Translations under genes and position numbers: made by a program
From: Pelatocladus maniniholoensis HA4357-MV3
GTDB taxonomy: Bacteria > Cyanobacteriota > Cyanobacteriia > Cyanobacteriales > Nostocaceae
Reading direction: 5' to 3'
Assembly (NCBI GenBank): GCA_019359115.1
Contig: JAHHHW010000055.1
Location: forward strand, 22,899 to 86,898
DNA: 64,000 nt
The notes under the pieces: generated by a model
Told to the model about the DNA's origin: nothing
The model's database searches: none
What the model saw: only the letters and a program-made list of their open reading frames with translations
Part shown: in pieces, positions 8,637 through 15,896 of the stretch
How positions within the stretch are numbered: the first letter of the stretch is position 1
Layout: each line of letters starts with the position of its first letter

Positions 8637-9044
8637 GCGGTACTTTAGGAATGACCAAAATTTGTTCGCTACACACTGAAGCAAAATTCCAGCTATGTCA
8701 GCATTAATTTAAAGATGAGTAACTAGACGCAAATAAACACAACTACTTTGACTGGGTGTATCAGGATGGGGGTAAGCGATTAAATCTGCCTCTGTACCTC
8801 ACACCCAGCCTTCTTCAGTCAGCTTTATTAGAAGCTCTAGTTCTCATATCGTTATCTCTTCCTTGTCTTCAAGATAGTCAATCACGGGAAAATCCCATAA
8901 CCTGTGCATGATAAATATGACTTTTCCTACACCTCTACACCCTATTTTCAAGCTATCCCCTCAAGGAAAAATCACACCGGGATGAAAATCTATTCCCCAA
9001 TCCCCAATCCCTGATCCTTGATCCCTAACCCTACTTACAAGATA
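8637..9044. other. Gene-free stretch after thrS2
   Basis: No credible ORF, RNA gene or strong terminator was found. The 3' part (8990-9030) is a low-complexity CCCCAATCCC/GATCCTT run of the kind found in many gaps here. It ends at the nested mobile element. Confidence 0.5.
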
Positions 9045-9342
9045 AGACCTCTTGCAAAAATATTTTTACCCCACCCTAACCCTCCCCGTTTACGGGGCTG
9101 CGGTGTACACAGAAGTCTTATAAAGTTGCCTAGTAGCGTTTTGATCCCCCCTAACCCCCCTTAAAAAAGGGGGAACTAGAATCAAAGTCCCCCTTTTTTC
9201 TAGCGTAGCGGCGCGCCAGCGCGGGGATTTAGGGGGATCAGAGGATTTATGTGTACACCGCAGGTTTACGGGGAGGGAACTAAATCTTCCCCCCGTGAAC
9301 GGGGGGATTGAGGGGGGTTCATTCGACTTTTGCAAGAGGTCT
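9045..9342. mobile_element. 122-bp MITE-like element (copy 1), interrupted by a second element
   Basis: Perfect 15-bp terminal inverted repeats (AGACCTCTTGCAAAA at the left end) are flanked by a 3-bp duplication, ATA. After removing the inner insertion and its duplicated target, 122 bp remain, exactly the length of the intact copy at 30938-31059. There is no coding capacity. It lies between thrS2 and a small membrane-protein gene. Confidence 0.85.
9098..9263. mobile_element. 166-bp inner element with perfect 13-bp ends, nested in the 122-bp element
   Basis: The ends are CTGCGGTGTACAC and its exact reverse complement. They are flanked on both sides by GTTTACGGGG (9088-9097 and 9264-9273), a 10-bp target-site duplication of the outer element. 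The interior is itself a G/C-rich hairpin around runs of C and G with no ORF. It is a non-autonomous element that transposed into an older one. Confidence 0.85.
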
Positions 9343-9375
9343 ATAGAGGATTTCTCAAGTTAATACGAGGTTTCT

Positions 9376-9702
9376 ATGAGTATAGGCAGAGCCATTCTTT
9401 TAATTGCTCTGGTTTTTCCAGGCTTAATGGTAGTAGCAACATCGATCTACGCGTACAATACTGATTATGCAACGATGGAAAGAACCGAAAGGTATGTCGA
9501 ACAATTAGCAAGGCAAAGAAGGGGAAATGCAAATGATAGACAATTAGAATTAGCCTATCATCGGAGTATGGTTCATCGCATGAACGCTTTTACCAATGGT
9601 ACTTGGGGTTTTATCGGCGCGACGATCGCAGCCATTGGTATACATGGATTAGCAATTACCAAAGAGGAATCTATTCAAGACCAAAAAAGATCAGGTAATT
9701 AG
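9376..9702 (+). CDS. Small two-helix membrane protein, unknown function
   Basis: The protein has 108 residues. A hydrophobic helix at about residues 5-27 (ILLIALVFPGLMVVATSIYAY) is followed by a charged, Arg-rich stretch with a YVEQLARQRRGNAND segment, then a second hydrophobic helix at about 77-93 (GFIGATIAAIGIHGLAI). A GAGG ribosome site sits 6 nt before the ATG. I do not recognise a named family. It stands alone, convergent with trmFO 28 bp beyond its stop. Coding character and two clear helices support a real gene. Confidence 0.65.
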   Translation: MSIGRAILLIALVFPGLMVVATSIYAYNTDYATMERTERYVEQLARQRRGNANDRQLELAYHRSMVHRMNAFTNGTWGFIGATIAAIGIHGLAITKEESIQDQKRSGN

Positions 9703-9730
9703 TATTTGTAGTTGGTGGTTGGTAGTTGCA

Positions 9731-11053
9731 CTAACCACTAACCATTAACTTTATAAAACTTTTGAGGTCAGACAAGGCGCGATCGCGATAACGTCCGTAT
9801 CGCTCTTGTTTATTTTTGATTTTTTCTCCTAATTCGGGCAAAATACCAAAGTTGGGTGGCATGGGTTGAAAATGTTTAGGTGAAGCTGAACTGATAAACT
9901 CAAACAGCGCCCCCATCATTGTTGTTGGTGGTAGGGTTAAGGCTTCTTTTCCTAACGCGATACGTGCGGCGTTTGTACCAGCTAACCATCCATCAGCAGC
10001 AGCAGCAGTGTAGCCTTCAGTACCAATTAACTGTCCAGCACCCAATAAAGTTGGACGATTTTTGAATTGTAAGCTAGATAGCATCAGCTGGGGAGCATTA
10101 ATAAAGGTGTTACGGTGCATGACCCCCAACCGTACAAATTCGGCATTTTCTAAGCCGGGAATCATGCGAAAGACACGTTTTTGTTCACCCCAGCGCAGGT
10201 TAGTTTGGAATCCAACCATATTCCAAAGTTGTCCGGCTTTGTCTTCTTGTCGTAGTTGCACTACAGCATAGGATCGTTCACCTGTGCGAGTATCTGACAA
10301 TCCTACTGGCTTTAAAGGCCCGTAGCGCATTGTATCTTCTCCTCGGTGTGCCTGTTCTTCAATGGGCAGACAAGCTTCAAAAAATTTCGCTGTTTCTCGC
10401 TCAAAGTCCTTTAATTCTGTTTGTTCGGCGTTACGCAGTTCTTGCCAAAACTGGAGATATTGCTCTTTGTTCATCGGACAGTTGAGATAAGCTGCTTCGC
10501 CTTTGTCGTAGCGAGAGGCGAGAAAAGCGATGTCATGGTTGATGGTTTCACCCACAACAATCGGACTCGCAGCATCAAAAAAGCTGAGATATTCCATCCC
10601 CGTGAAGCGGCGCAAGTCTTCGGCTAAGTCGGGACTGGTTAAAGGGCCTGTTGCTAAAACAACAATTCCTTCCGGGATAGCACGTAGTTCTTCCCGACGC
10701 AACTCAATTAAAGGATGTTGAGCAAGAGTTTGTGTCAAATCTTGGCTAAATTGTCCCCGATCAACTGCTAGCGCCCCTCCAGCAGGAACTTGGTGTTCAT
10801 CAGCTTTGCTAATTACAATCGATTTTAATTGTCGTAGTTCTTCATGTAATAAACCAGTCGCGCGATCGCTTGCCATTGCGCCAAAAGAATTGCTACAAAC
10901 TAATTCCGCTAAGTGTTCCGTGTGGTGAGCAGGACTAAAGCGTTGCGGACGCATTTCATACAAAATTACTGGTATTCCCGCTTGGGCGATTTGCCAAGCT
11001 GCTTCCGTTCCAGCGAGTCCACCTCCTATGACTGTGATCGGTTGCTTTTCCAT
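9731..11053 (-). CDS. trmFO: TrmFO, folate-dependent tRNA U54 methyltransferase
   Basis: TrmFO makes ribothymidine at tRNA position 54 using methylenetetrahydrofolate and FADH2. The N-terminal FAD-binding motif [18 protein letters not shown] is followed by the family signatures [25 protein letters not shown] (split here by its conserved Cys) and [26 protein letters not shown]. The reading frame extends 21 codons further upstream, but the ATG at 11053 that opens [12 protein letters not shown] gives the usual start and a 440-residue protein of normal family length. It is a single gene, convergent with the small membrane-protein gene. Confidence 0.95.
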   Translation of the reverse strand: MEKQPITVIGGGLAGTEAAWQIAQAGIPVILYEMRPQRFSPAHHTEHLAELVCSNSFGAMASDRATGLLHEELRQLKSIVISKADEHQVPAGGALAVDRGQFSQDLTQTLAQHPLIELRREELRAIPEGIVVLATGPLTSPDLAEDLRRFTGMEYLSFFDAASPIVVGETINHDIAFLASRYDKGEAAYLNCPMNKEQYLQFWQELRNAEQTELKDFERETAKFFEACLPIEEQAHRGEDTMRYGPLKPVGLSDTRTGERSYAVVQLRQEDKAGQLWNMVGFQTNLRWGEQKRVFRMIPGLENAEFVRLGVMHRNTFINAPQLMLSSLQFKNRPTLLGAGQLIGTEGYTAAAADGWLAGTNAARIALGKEALTLPPTTMMGALFEFISSASPKHFQPMPPNFGILPELGEKIKNKQERYGRYRDRALSDLKSFIKLMVSG

Positions 11054-11317
11054 AGTTAAATTTTTGAATTCTAGTTTCGTTAAAGATAATTTACTGGGAA
11101 TTTTGTATATCAACAATCATAGATGATTCGCTGTCATCAGGTAGGCGTGATGGCTATCTTGTCTATTTAATTAACATTGATAAAATTTAGTGCGTCACCT
11201 TGAAAACTTTTTAATATTTGTATAATTTACAACTAAACATACCGTGTCAGTGTATGTCTATCAAATATTTGTGTAAACTAGCAAATACAGTTGATACGAG
11301 TGTGATTCATAGTTGGA

Positions 11318-11335
11318 TCAGTGCGATCGCACTGA
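11318..11335. promoter_or_regulatory. 18-bp perfect palindrome upstream of the toxin-antitoxin pair
   Basis: TCAGTGCGATCGCACTGA is a perfect palindrome centred on a HIP1 octamer, 65 bp before the antitoxin start. Phd/ParD-type antitoxins often bind such palindromes for autoregulation. HIP1 is itself palindromic and abundant, so chance extension is possible. Confidence 0.3.
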
Positions 11336-11399
11336 GGAAGTATTCATCTAAAATATAATTAGGATTGAATTTAGTATTTAATTTGGTGCTGAAGCTCCT

Positions 11400-11750
11400 A
11401 TGATCAACCTAGAGAATATTCACTCGCTCACAGATTTCAAGCGCAATGTCAAACAGTTTCTAGAACGTATCAAAGCAACGAAATCTCCCCTCATTCTGAC
11501 TGTTAATGGTAAAGCAGAAATTGTTGTCCAGGATGCTAGTGCATTTCAAGAAATGACAGATAGGCTTCAACATGTAGAAGAAGAACTACGAAAGCTAAAG
11601 CTAGAAGCGTTGCAGCGTGATATTGCGATTGGAGCCGAGCAACTGAAGAATGGTCAGTACACCGAATATGATGATGAGTCGTTACCTAGTTTGCTGGAAA
11701 CCATCAAAGCACGAGGACAGCGCCAGCTGCTTCAGGAACAATCAGAATGA
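11400..11750 (+). CDS. Phd/YefM-type antitoxin
   Basis: The protein has 116 residues. The N-terminal half has the Phd/YefM fold pattern: HSLTDFKRNVKQFLERIKATKSPLILTVNGKAEIVV resembles the usual sequence in which a short helix precedes a strand ending in NGK/NGR and VV. The C-terminal half is a charged helix (residues 55-95) that would wrap the toxin. It overlaps the toxin gene by 4 bp (ATGA), the normal order for such pairs. It should neutralise the toxin and repress the shared promoter. The call is by pattern and context. Confidence 0.8.
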   Translation: MINLENIHSLTDFKRNVKQFLERIKATKSPLILTVNGKAEIVVQDASAFQEMTDRLQHVEEELRKLKLEALQRDIAIGAEQLKNGQYTEYDDESLPSLLETIKARGQRQLLQEQSE

Positions 11751-12037
11751 ATCGCTACAGACTTTCTCAACAAGCCGAACAAGACTTGGAAGATATTTGG
11801 ATTTACCTCGCTCAACAAAATCAACTTGCAGCCGATAAACAGATTGCTCAAATTCTTGACCGCTTTCCCATGCTGGCCCAATTCCCTGATATGGGTATAA
11901 AGCGAGATGATTTGCTAGAGGGACTCAGAAACTTTCCTGTCAAACCCTACATTGTGTTTTATACAAAAATTTCTGACAGCATAGAAATTGTGAGAATATT
12001 GCATAAATCAAGAAATATTGAAAGTCAGTTTTCCTAG
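11747..12037 (+). CDS. ParE/RelE-family toxin
   Basis: The protein has 96 residues. It opens with YRLSQQAEQDLEDIWIYLAQ, the characteristic first helix of the ParE/RelE superfamily, and has the later motifs LLEGLRNFPVKPYIVFYTKISDSIEIVRILHKSRNI (Arg and Tyr positions kept, HxxRN ending). ParE members inhibit gyrase and RelE members cut ribosome-bound mRNA; the absence of the RelE catalytic Lys/Arg cluster and the helical start favour ParE. Its start codon overlaps the antitoxin stop. Confidence 0.82.
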   Translation: MNRYRLSQQAEQDLEDIWIYLAQQNQLAADKQIAQILDRFPMLAQFPDMGIKRDDLLEGLRNFPVKPYIVFYTKISDSIEIVRILHKSRNIESQFS

Positions 12038-12069
12038 TCTTTAGTATTTATTCTTGACATATTTATTCT

Positions 12070-12735
12070 CTATTGTGCATGATTGGCACGAGCAATTTCA
12101 CGTTGTCTTAACTTCATCAGAACCCGCTTAAATTGTTCAAAATCTTCTTGGCTCAATTCTGTTTTTTGCCATGCTGGACGTTGCATTAAGCGTTCAAACC
12201 AATCATTTAAATTAGGATAATTACTAAAATTCATTCCTAATTTAGGAAATAAAGATATATCTGTACCGAGAACAATATCTGCCAAGCTTAACTGCTCACC
12301 ACCAAAAAAAGAGTTATTACCTAGAGTTGTCATCAAAAATTTGAATACAGTATCTAGATGCTGCTTTGCTTGGATAAATTTTGGTGAATCTTCTGTTTCA
12401 AAAATTAAAGCAACCATTTTTGGCAATAGTTCATTTGTAGATACCATTTGCACCATTCTGACAGTTGCTACTGCTTCAGCATTTTTTGGTAATAATCTCG
12501 GTTGAGGATATTTTGTTTCTAAATAATCTAAAATAGCCAGTGATTCTAACATCCGAAAATTATCATCAACGATAACAGGAATGTGATGAAATGGATTTAG
12601 TTCTAAATAATCTGGTTGTAATTGATCACCATCTAATTTCATTAAAATTGGCTCAAAAGCGATTTCTTTTTCTAGCAGAGTTCGCCATACACGACGAGCC
12701 ATTGGCGATCGCGGATTATAGTAAAATTTGAGCAT
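12070..12735 (-). CDS. Glutathione S-transferase family protein
   Basis: The N-terminal thioredoxin-like domain runs from residue 1 to about 75 (LKFYYNPRSPMARRVWRTLLEKEIAFEP, then HHIPVIVDDNFRMLESLAILDYLE with the cis-Pro and the glutathione-binding E-S pair), followed by an all-helical C-terminal domain. An AGGAGG stands only 2 nt before the first ATG (12741) but 8 nt before the second (12735), so the second is the likely start. Its promoter region contains a 14-bp operator shared with the divergent-side TetR gene upstream, so it is probably the regulated target. The substrate is unknown. Confidence 0.85.
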   Translation of the reverse strand: MLKFYYNPRSPMARRVWRTLLEKEIAFEPILMKLDGDQLQPDYLELNPFHHIPVIVDDNFRMLESLAILDYLETKYPQPRLLPKNAEAVATVRMVQMVSTNELLPKMVALIFETEDSPKFIQAKQHLDTVFKFLMTTLGNNSFFGGEQLSLADIVLGTDISLFPKLGMNFSNYPNLNDWFERLMQRPAWQKTELSQEDFEQFKRVLMKLRQREIARANHAQ

Positions 12736-12774
12736 GTTCATTTCCTCCTATAAAAGATATAGCAATATAGCTTA

Positions 12775-12788
12775 AGACCGTCCGGTCT
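12775..12788. promoter_or_regulatory. TetR-type operator upstream of the GST gene
   Basis: AGACCGTCCGGTCT is an inverted repeat (AGACCG/CGGTCT) about 35 bp before the GST start. The same 14-bp frame, AGACCCATTAGTCT, recurs in front of the tetR gene. AGACC-N4-GGTCT sites are typical for TetR regulators of the LmrA/YxaF type. Confidence 0.65.
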
Positions 12789-12829
12789 GCAAAAATACAA
12801 AAAAATATATTTGATAAATTCAAAACAAC

Positions 12830-13423
12830 TTAAGTTTGTAAATTGTCGTTCATATAATCATTTAAATGTTTGATTGCTCTATCTAAATGAATCTCATCTC
12901 CGTATAATTTACTCATCATTACGGCTCCTTCGAGCATGGCAATCATAATAGTTGCAAATTCATCAGCGTTAACCGTGGGACGCACCTCTCCTCTTTCAAT
13001 TCCCTTTTCAATAATTAAACAAATCAGTTCGCGCCAAGAATCCATTGCTTGTTGAGCGCGTTTCCGTAACGCTGGATGTGTATCATCACTTTCAATCGCA
13101 GTGTTCAACAATGGACATCCTCCCTTGATGGGTGAATGGTTTATGTATCTGTGAAATACACCCATGATTGCTTGCAAACGCTCGATCGCATGATGCTTAC
13201 TTCGCCAAGCATCTCTGTAAAGCTTTTTAATTTGAGCGATCGCATAATCAAAAGCCTGTAGCGCTAATTCATCTTTGCTGCTGAAATGATTATATATACC
13301 TCCTTTTTGCAAACCTGTTACCCGCATTATGTCTGATATAGACGAACCAGCATACCCCTGTTGATTAAACAGTTCGGCTGCTTGTTGGAGAATTTTTGCT
13401 TTTGTTTCTTCGCCTTTAGACAT
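12830..13423 (-). CDS. TetR/AcrR-family transcriptional repressor
   Basis: The protein has 197 residues. The N-terminal helix-turn-helix is standard: TKAKILQQAAELFNQQGYAGSSISDIMRVTGLQKGGIYNHFSSKDEL. The C-terminal ligand domain contains GGCPLLNTAIESDDTHP, the pattern of the YxaF/LmrA-like subgroup with a Cys that can sense electrophiles. It lies directly upstream of the GST gene on the same strand (about 90 bp gap), and both genes carry an AGACC-type operator, so it probably represses itself and the GST until a reactive compound is bound. Confidence 0.88.
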   Translation of the reverse strand: MSKGEETKAKILQQAAELFNQQGYAGSSISDIMRVTGLQKGGIYNHFSSKDELALQAFDYAIAQIKKLYRDAWRSKHHAIERLQAIMGVFHRYINHSPIKGGCPLLNTAIESDDTHPALRKRAQQAMDSWRELICLIIEKGIERGEVRPTVNADEFATIMIAMLEGAVMMSKLYGDEIHLDRAIKHLNDYMNDNLQT

Positions 13424-13434
13424 TAAATATTTTC

Positions 13435-13448
13435 AGACCCATTAGTCT
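13435..13448. promoter_or_regulatory. TetR-type operator upstream of tetR
   Basis: AGACCCATTAGTCT sits 12 bp before the tetR start codon. It matches the GST operator at the outer positions (AGACC....GTCT) with identical length. This suggests autorepression. Confidence 0.55.
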
Positions 13449-13535
13449 GATTAAAAATAGCATGATAAATGATTTTCGGTCAAGCATTGTTTCATAGAGG
13501 CGTTAAAGATATACGCCTCTAATTTATTTGTACCG

Positions 13536-13561
13536 ACTTACTTAGACTACTATAAGTAAGT
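13536..13561. promoter_or_regulatory. Inverted repeat in front of the small Xre gene
   Basis: Perfect 9-bp arms, ACTTACTTA (13536-13544) and TAAGTAAGT (13553-13561), are separated by 8 bp and end 27 bp before the ATG. The position suits an operator overlapping the promoter, probably bound by the Xre protein itself. Confidence 0.5.
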
Positions 13562-13588
13562 TATACTATTAGTTGGTAAACTGACTAT

Positions 13589-13816
13589 ATGCCTGTAAAG
13601 ATCAAACTCAAACAGCTAAGAGAAGACAAAGGCTTGTCTCAGAATGCGTTAGCACGACAGCTAGAGATGTCACTTGCGAATATTCAAAAAATCGAATACG
13701 GCAAAGCAAAATCTATTCCGCTTGATACCTTAGAGAAAATTTGCCTGGCGCTCGATTGTGAAATAGGTGATTTATTAGTAATTGTTAAATCACCACTTAG
13801 CCAAGACGAGCATTAA
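13589..13816 (+). CDS. Small Xre/Cro-type DNA-binding protein
   Basis: The protein has 75 residues and is almost entirely one HTH_3 domain: LKQLREDKGLSQNALARQLEMSLANIQKIEYGKAKSIPLDTLEKICLALDCEIGDLLVI. The short form with the GDLLV ending resembles regulators of the YozG/toxin-antitoxin-associated type. No partner gene follows. A hairpin terminator lies 80 bp downstream, so it is a single-gene unit. Confidence 0.85.
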   Translation: MPVKIKLKQLREDKGLSQNALARQLEMSLANIQKIEYGKAKSIPLDTLEKICLALDCEIGDLLVIVKSPLSQDEH

Positions 13817-13896
13817 AGCTTTATGTCATACTTTTCTGACATTTCATTAATCGTTATACGTGAATAATGAAGATATTAGACATATTAAAATATATG

Positions 13897-13942
13897 GAGG
13901 GTTTTACCTCTCGACATAAAATCAGCATAAAACCCTCAATTT
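13897..13942 (+). terminator. Terminator after the Xre gene
   Basis: GAGGGTTTTA (13897-13906) and TAAAACCCTC (13928-13937) form a perfect 10-bp stem with a 21-nt loop, followed by AATTTTT. Confidence 0.6.
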
Positions 13943-14174
13943 TTGCGGTATTATCCCACTTAGCAATAAATTGATTGCTTATCTCATCGCTGATGTTCGT
14001 TAATACGTAATGAAATCAAAATAGAACGCCACAGGCAATCACGCCCAAAACGAAGGGATGAAAAATCGACCATTATGCAAAACGATAAACACAGATTAGA
14101 TAAGGGACAGTTATATTTCCAATCCCCAATCTCTAATTTTTAATTTTTGATTTTTAATTTTTAATTGTTTTCTC

Positions 14175-14202
14175 CCCCTGTTTCCCTGACAACAGGGGTT
14201 TT
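14175..14202 (+). terminator. Orphan terminator-like hairpin
   Basis: CCCCTGTT/AACAGGGG forms a perfect 8-bp stem with an 8-nt loop, followed by TTTT. No gene lies between it and the previous terminator (13943-14174 holds an AT-rich run of TTTTTAA heptads), so a short RNA could end here. The rest of the 13817-14484 gap contains no ORF. Confidence 0.5.
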
Positions 14203-14426
14203 CGCTAAGTATTTCTTCCTACTTTTAGCAGTGTTTTTAGTGAAACAAACGCTTTTTTCCCAGAACAAATCCTGAAATCCATATAAATTAATGGTTTCAT
14301 CTATCCACTTCTGGCTTGAACACTTTAGAATGATTCATTGAAAAGTTGAGCCTATGAGAGTTACAGGAATTTTAAGCAAAAATACTCTTACAGGTCGCTT
14401 TTGTAAATCTCAAAACAGGGATTTAG

Positions 14427-14453
14427 GTAGAGATGCGTCAAATGCATCTGTAC
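14427..14453. repeat. Diverged copy of the palindromic repeat in the HU 5' region
   Basis: Arms GTAGAGATGC and GCATCTGTAC (one mismatch) surround a 7-base centre. They resemble the GTAGAGACG family elsewhere in the window. It would form a hairpin 30 nt before the HU start codon. Confidence 0.45.
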
Positions 14454-14484
14454 GAAATCTCAAGTAAACCTCAAGGAGTTTGAC

Positions 14485-14769
14485 ATGAATAAAGGTGAAT
14501 TAGTTGATGCAGTATCTGAAAAGGCTAGCGTGACCAAAAAACAAGCGGATGCTGTCTTGACTGCTGCTTTGGAAACTATCATTGAAGCAGTTTCCTCTGG
14601 CGATAAAGTGACCCTAGTAGGATTTGGTTCTTTTGAATCACGGGAACGCAAAGCCCGCGAAGGACGTAACCCCAAAACCAACGAAAAGATGGAAATTCCT
14701 GCGACAAAGGTTCCTGCCTTCTCGGCAGGTAAGCTGTTTAGAGAGAAAGTTGCACCCCCAAAATCTTAG
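14485..14769 (+). CDS. hup: DNA-binding protein HU
   Basis: The protein has 94 residues and is a standard HU: MNKGELVDAVSEKASVTKKQAD at the N-terminus, GDKVTLVGFGSFESRERKAREGRNP leading into the DNA-binding arm with the intercalating Pro (RNPKTNEKMEIPATKVPAFSAGK). It is a dimeric nucleoid protein that bends DNA. AAGGAG lies 8 nt before the ATG. HU is present in all cyanobacteria and is called HanA in Anabaena. Confidence 0.96.
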   Translation: MNKGELVDAVSEKASVTKKQADAVLTAALETIIEAVSSGDKVTLVGFGSFESRERKAREGRNPKTNEKMEIPATKVPAFSAGKLFREKVAPPKS

Positions 14770-14801
14770 TCAATGATGTTTTTGTAGGGAAATCTTTTTT
14801 G

Positions 14802-15896
14802 ATGCGGCAAATGGCACATGGGGGAAATTTAGCTTGGGCAGCAGCAATAGCTGGCTGTTCCCCTAGTGCTATTGTTGATTTTTCTGCCAGTATCAGTCCT
14901 TTGGGACCTCCAAGCAGTGCATTAGTTGCTATTGAGTCTCAACTGGTCAATCTTCGGCACTATCCAGAACCAGATTATTTTGAACTGAGGCTGGCTCTAA
15001 GTGAGTTTCATCAACTGCCGCCAGAGTGGATTCTGCCGGGTAACGGCTCGGCAGAATTACTAACTCTGGCGGGGAAGGAATTGGCAGAATTAGCCGCAAC
15101 AGCTTTTATGACTCCAGCCTTTGGCGATTACAACCGATCGCTAGCGGCATACAACGCTAAAGTGCTGGAATTTCCTCTTTCCTCAGTCATTGATCAAGAG
15201 TCATTTTTTGTGAGTGATTTGTCATCTATTCTTGACACAGAGCAAATCACACAGGACAAAGGACTTCTTCTCAATAACCCCCATAATCCAACAGGAAAGT
15301 TATTCGCAAAACAAGCCATTCTGCCTTATCTAGAGAAATTTGCTTTAGTCGTGGTGGATGAAGCATTTATGGATTTTCTACCTCCAGATCAGCAACAAAG
15401 CATAATTGGAGAAGTAGAAAAATACCCCAATTTAGTCATTTTGCGATCGCTCACTAAGTTCTATAGTCTCCCTGGACTAAGGTTAGGTTATGCGATCGCT
15501 CACCCTGATCGTTTGCGACGTTGGCAGTCTTGGCGCGACCCCTGGCCTGTCAACATTCTTGCTCAAGCCGCAGCAGTTGCTGTAGTTAGTGATCGAGACT
15601 TTCAGGAGCAAACTTGGACGTGGCTAGAACCAACACGAAACCATCTGTTTAAAGATTTAGCTCAAATTCCAGGTTTGCAACCCCTGCCCAGTGCTGCTAA
15701 CTTTTTATTAGTGAAATCACAGTACTCTAGTCTGGAATTGCAGCAACAACTACTCAAGCATCATCGAATTTTTATTCGCGACTGCTTGAGTTTTCCTGAA
15801 CTTGGCGATCGCTATTTCCGGGTTGCTGTCCGCTTATCCTCAGAAAATCAGCGTTTATTAGACGCGATCGCTTTAGTCAAAGGACAAACAACGTGA
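14802..15896 (+). CDS. cobD: Threonine-phosphate decarboxylase-type PLP enzyme (CobD-like)
   Basis: A fold-type I aminotransferase-like protein of about 364 residues. CobD makes aminopropanol phosphate for the cobamide nucleotide loop; its relatives are histidinol-phosphate aminotransferases. The opening MAHGGNLAWAA and the FSASISPLGPP segment are typical of CobD. The PLP-binding parts are NNPHNPTG, VVVDEAFMDF and the Schiff-base lysine in SLTKFYSLPGLRLGYA. The frame opens with TTG at 14799, but the ATG at 14802 (or 14811, opening MAHGG) is more likely. It overlaps the next gene by 4 bp and follows HU by 32 bp. Assignment to cobamide synthesis rather than histidine synthesis rests on the N-terminal pattern. 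Confidence 0.85.
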   Translation: MRQMAHGGNLAWAAAIAGCSPSAIVDFSASISPLGPPSSALVAIESQLVNLRHYPEPDYFELRLALSEFHQLPPEWILPGNGSAELLTLAGKELAELAATAFMTPAFGDYNRSLAAYNAKVLEFPLSSVIDQESFFVSDLSSILDTEQITQDKGLLLNNPHNPTGKLFAKQAILPYLEKFALVVVDEAFMDFLPPDQQQSIIGEVEKYPNLVILRSLTKFYSLPGLRLGYAIAHPDRLRRWQSWRDPWPVNILAQAAAVAVVSDRDFQEQTWTWLEPTRNHLFKDLAQIPGLQPLPSAANFLLVKSQYSSLELQQQLLKHHRIFIRDCLSFPELGDRYFRVAVRLSSENQRLLDAIALVKGQTT

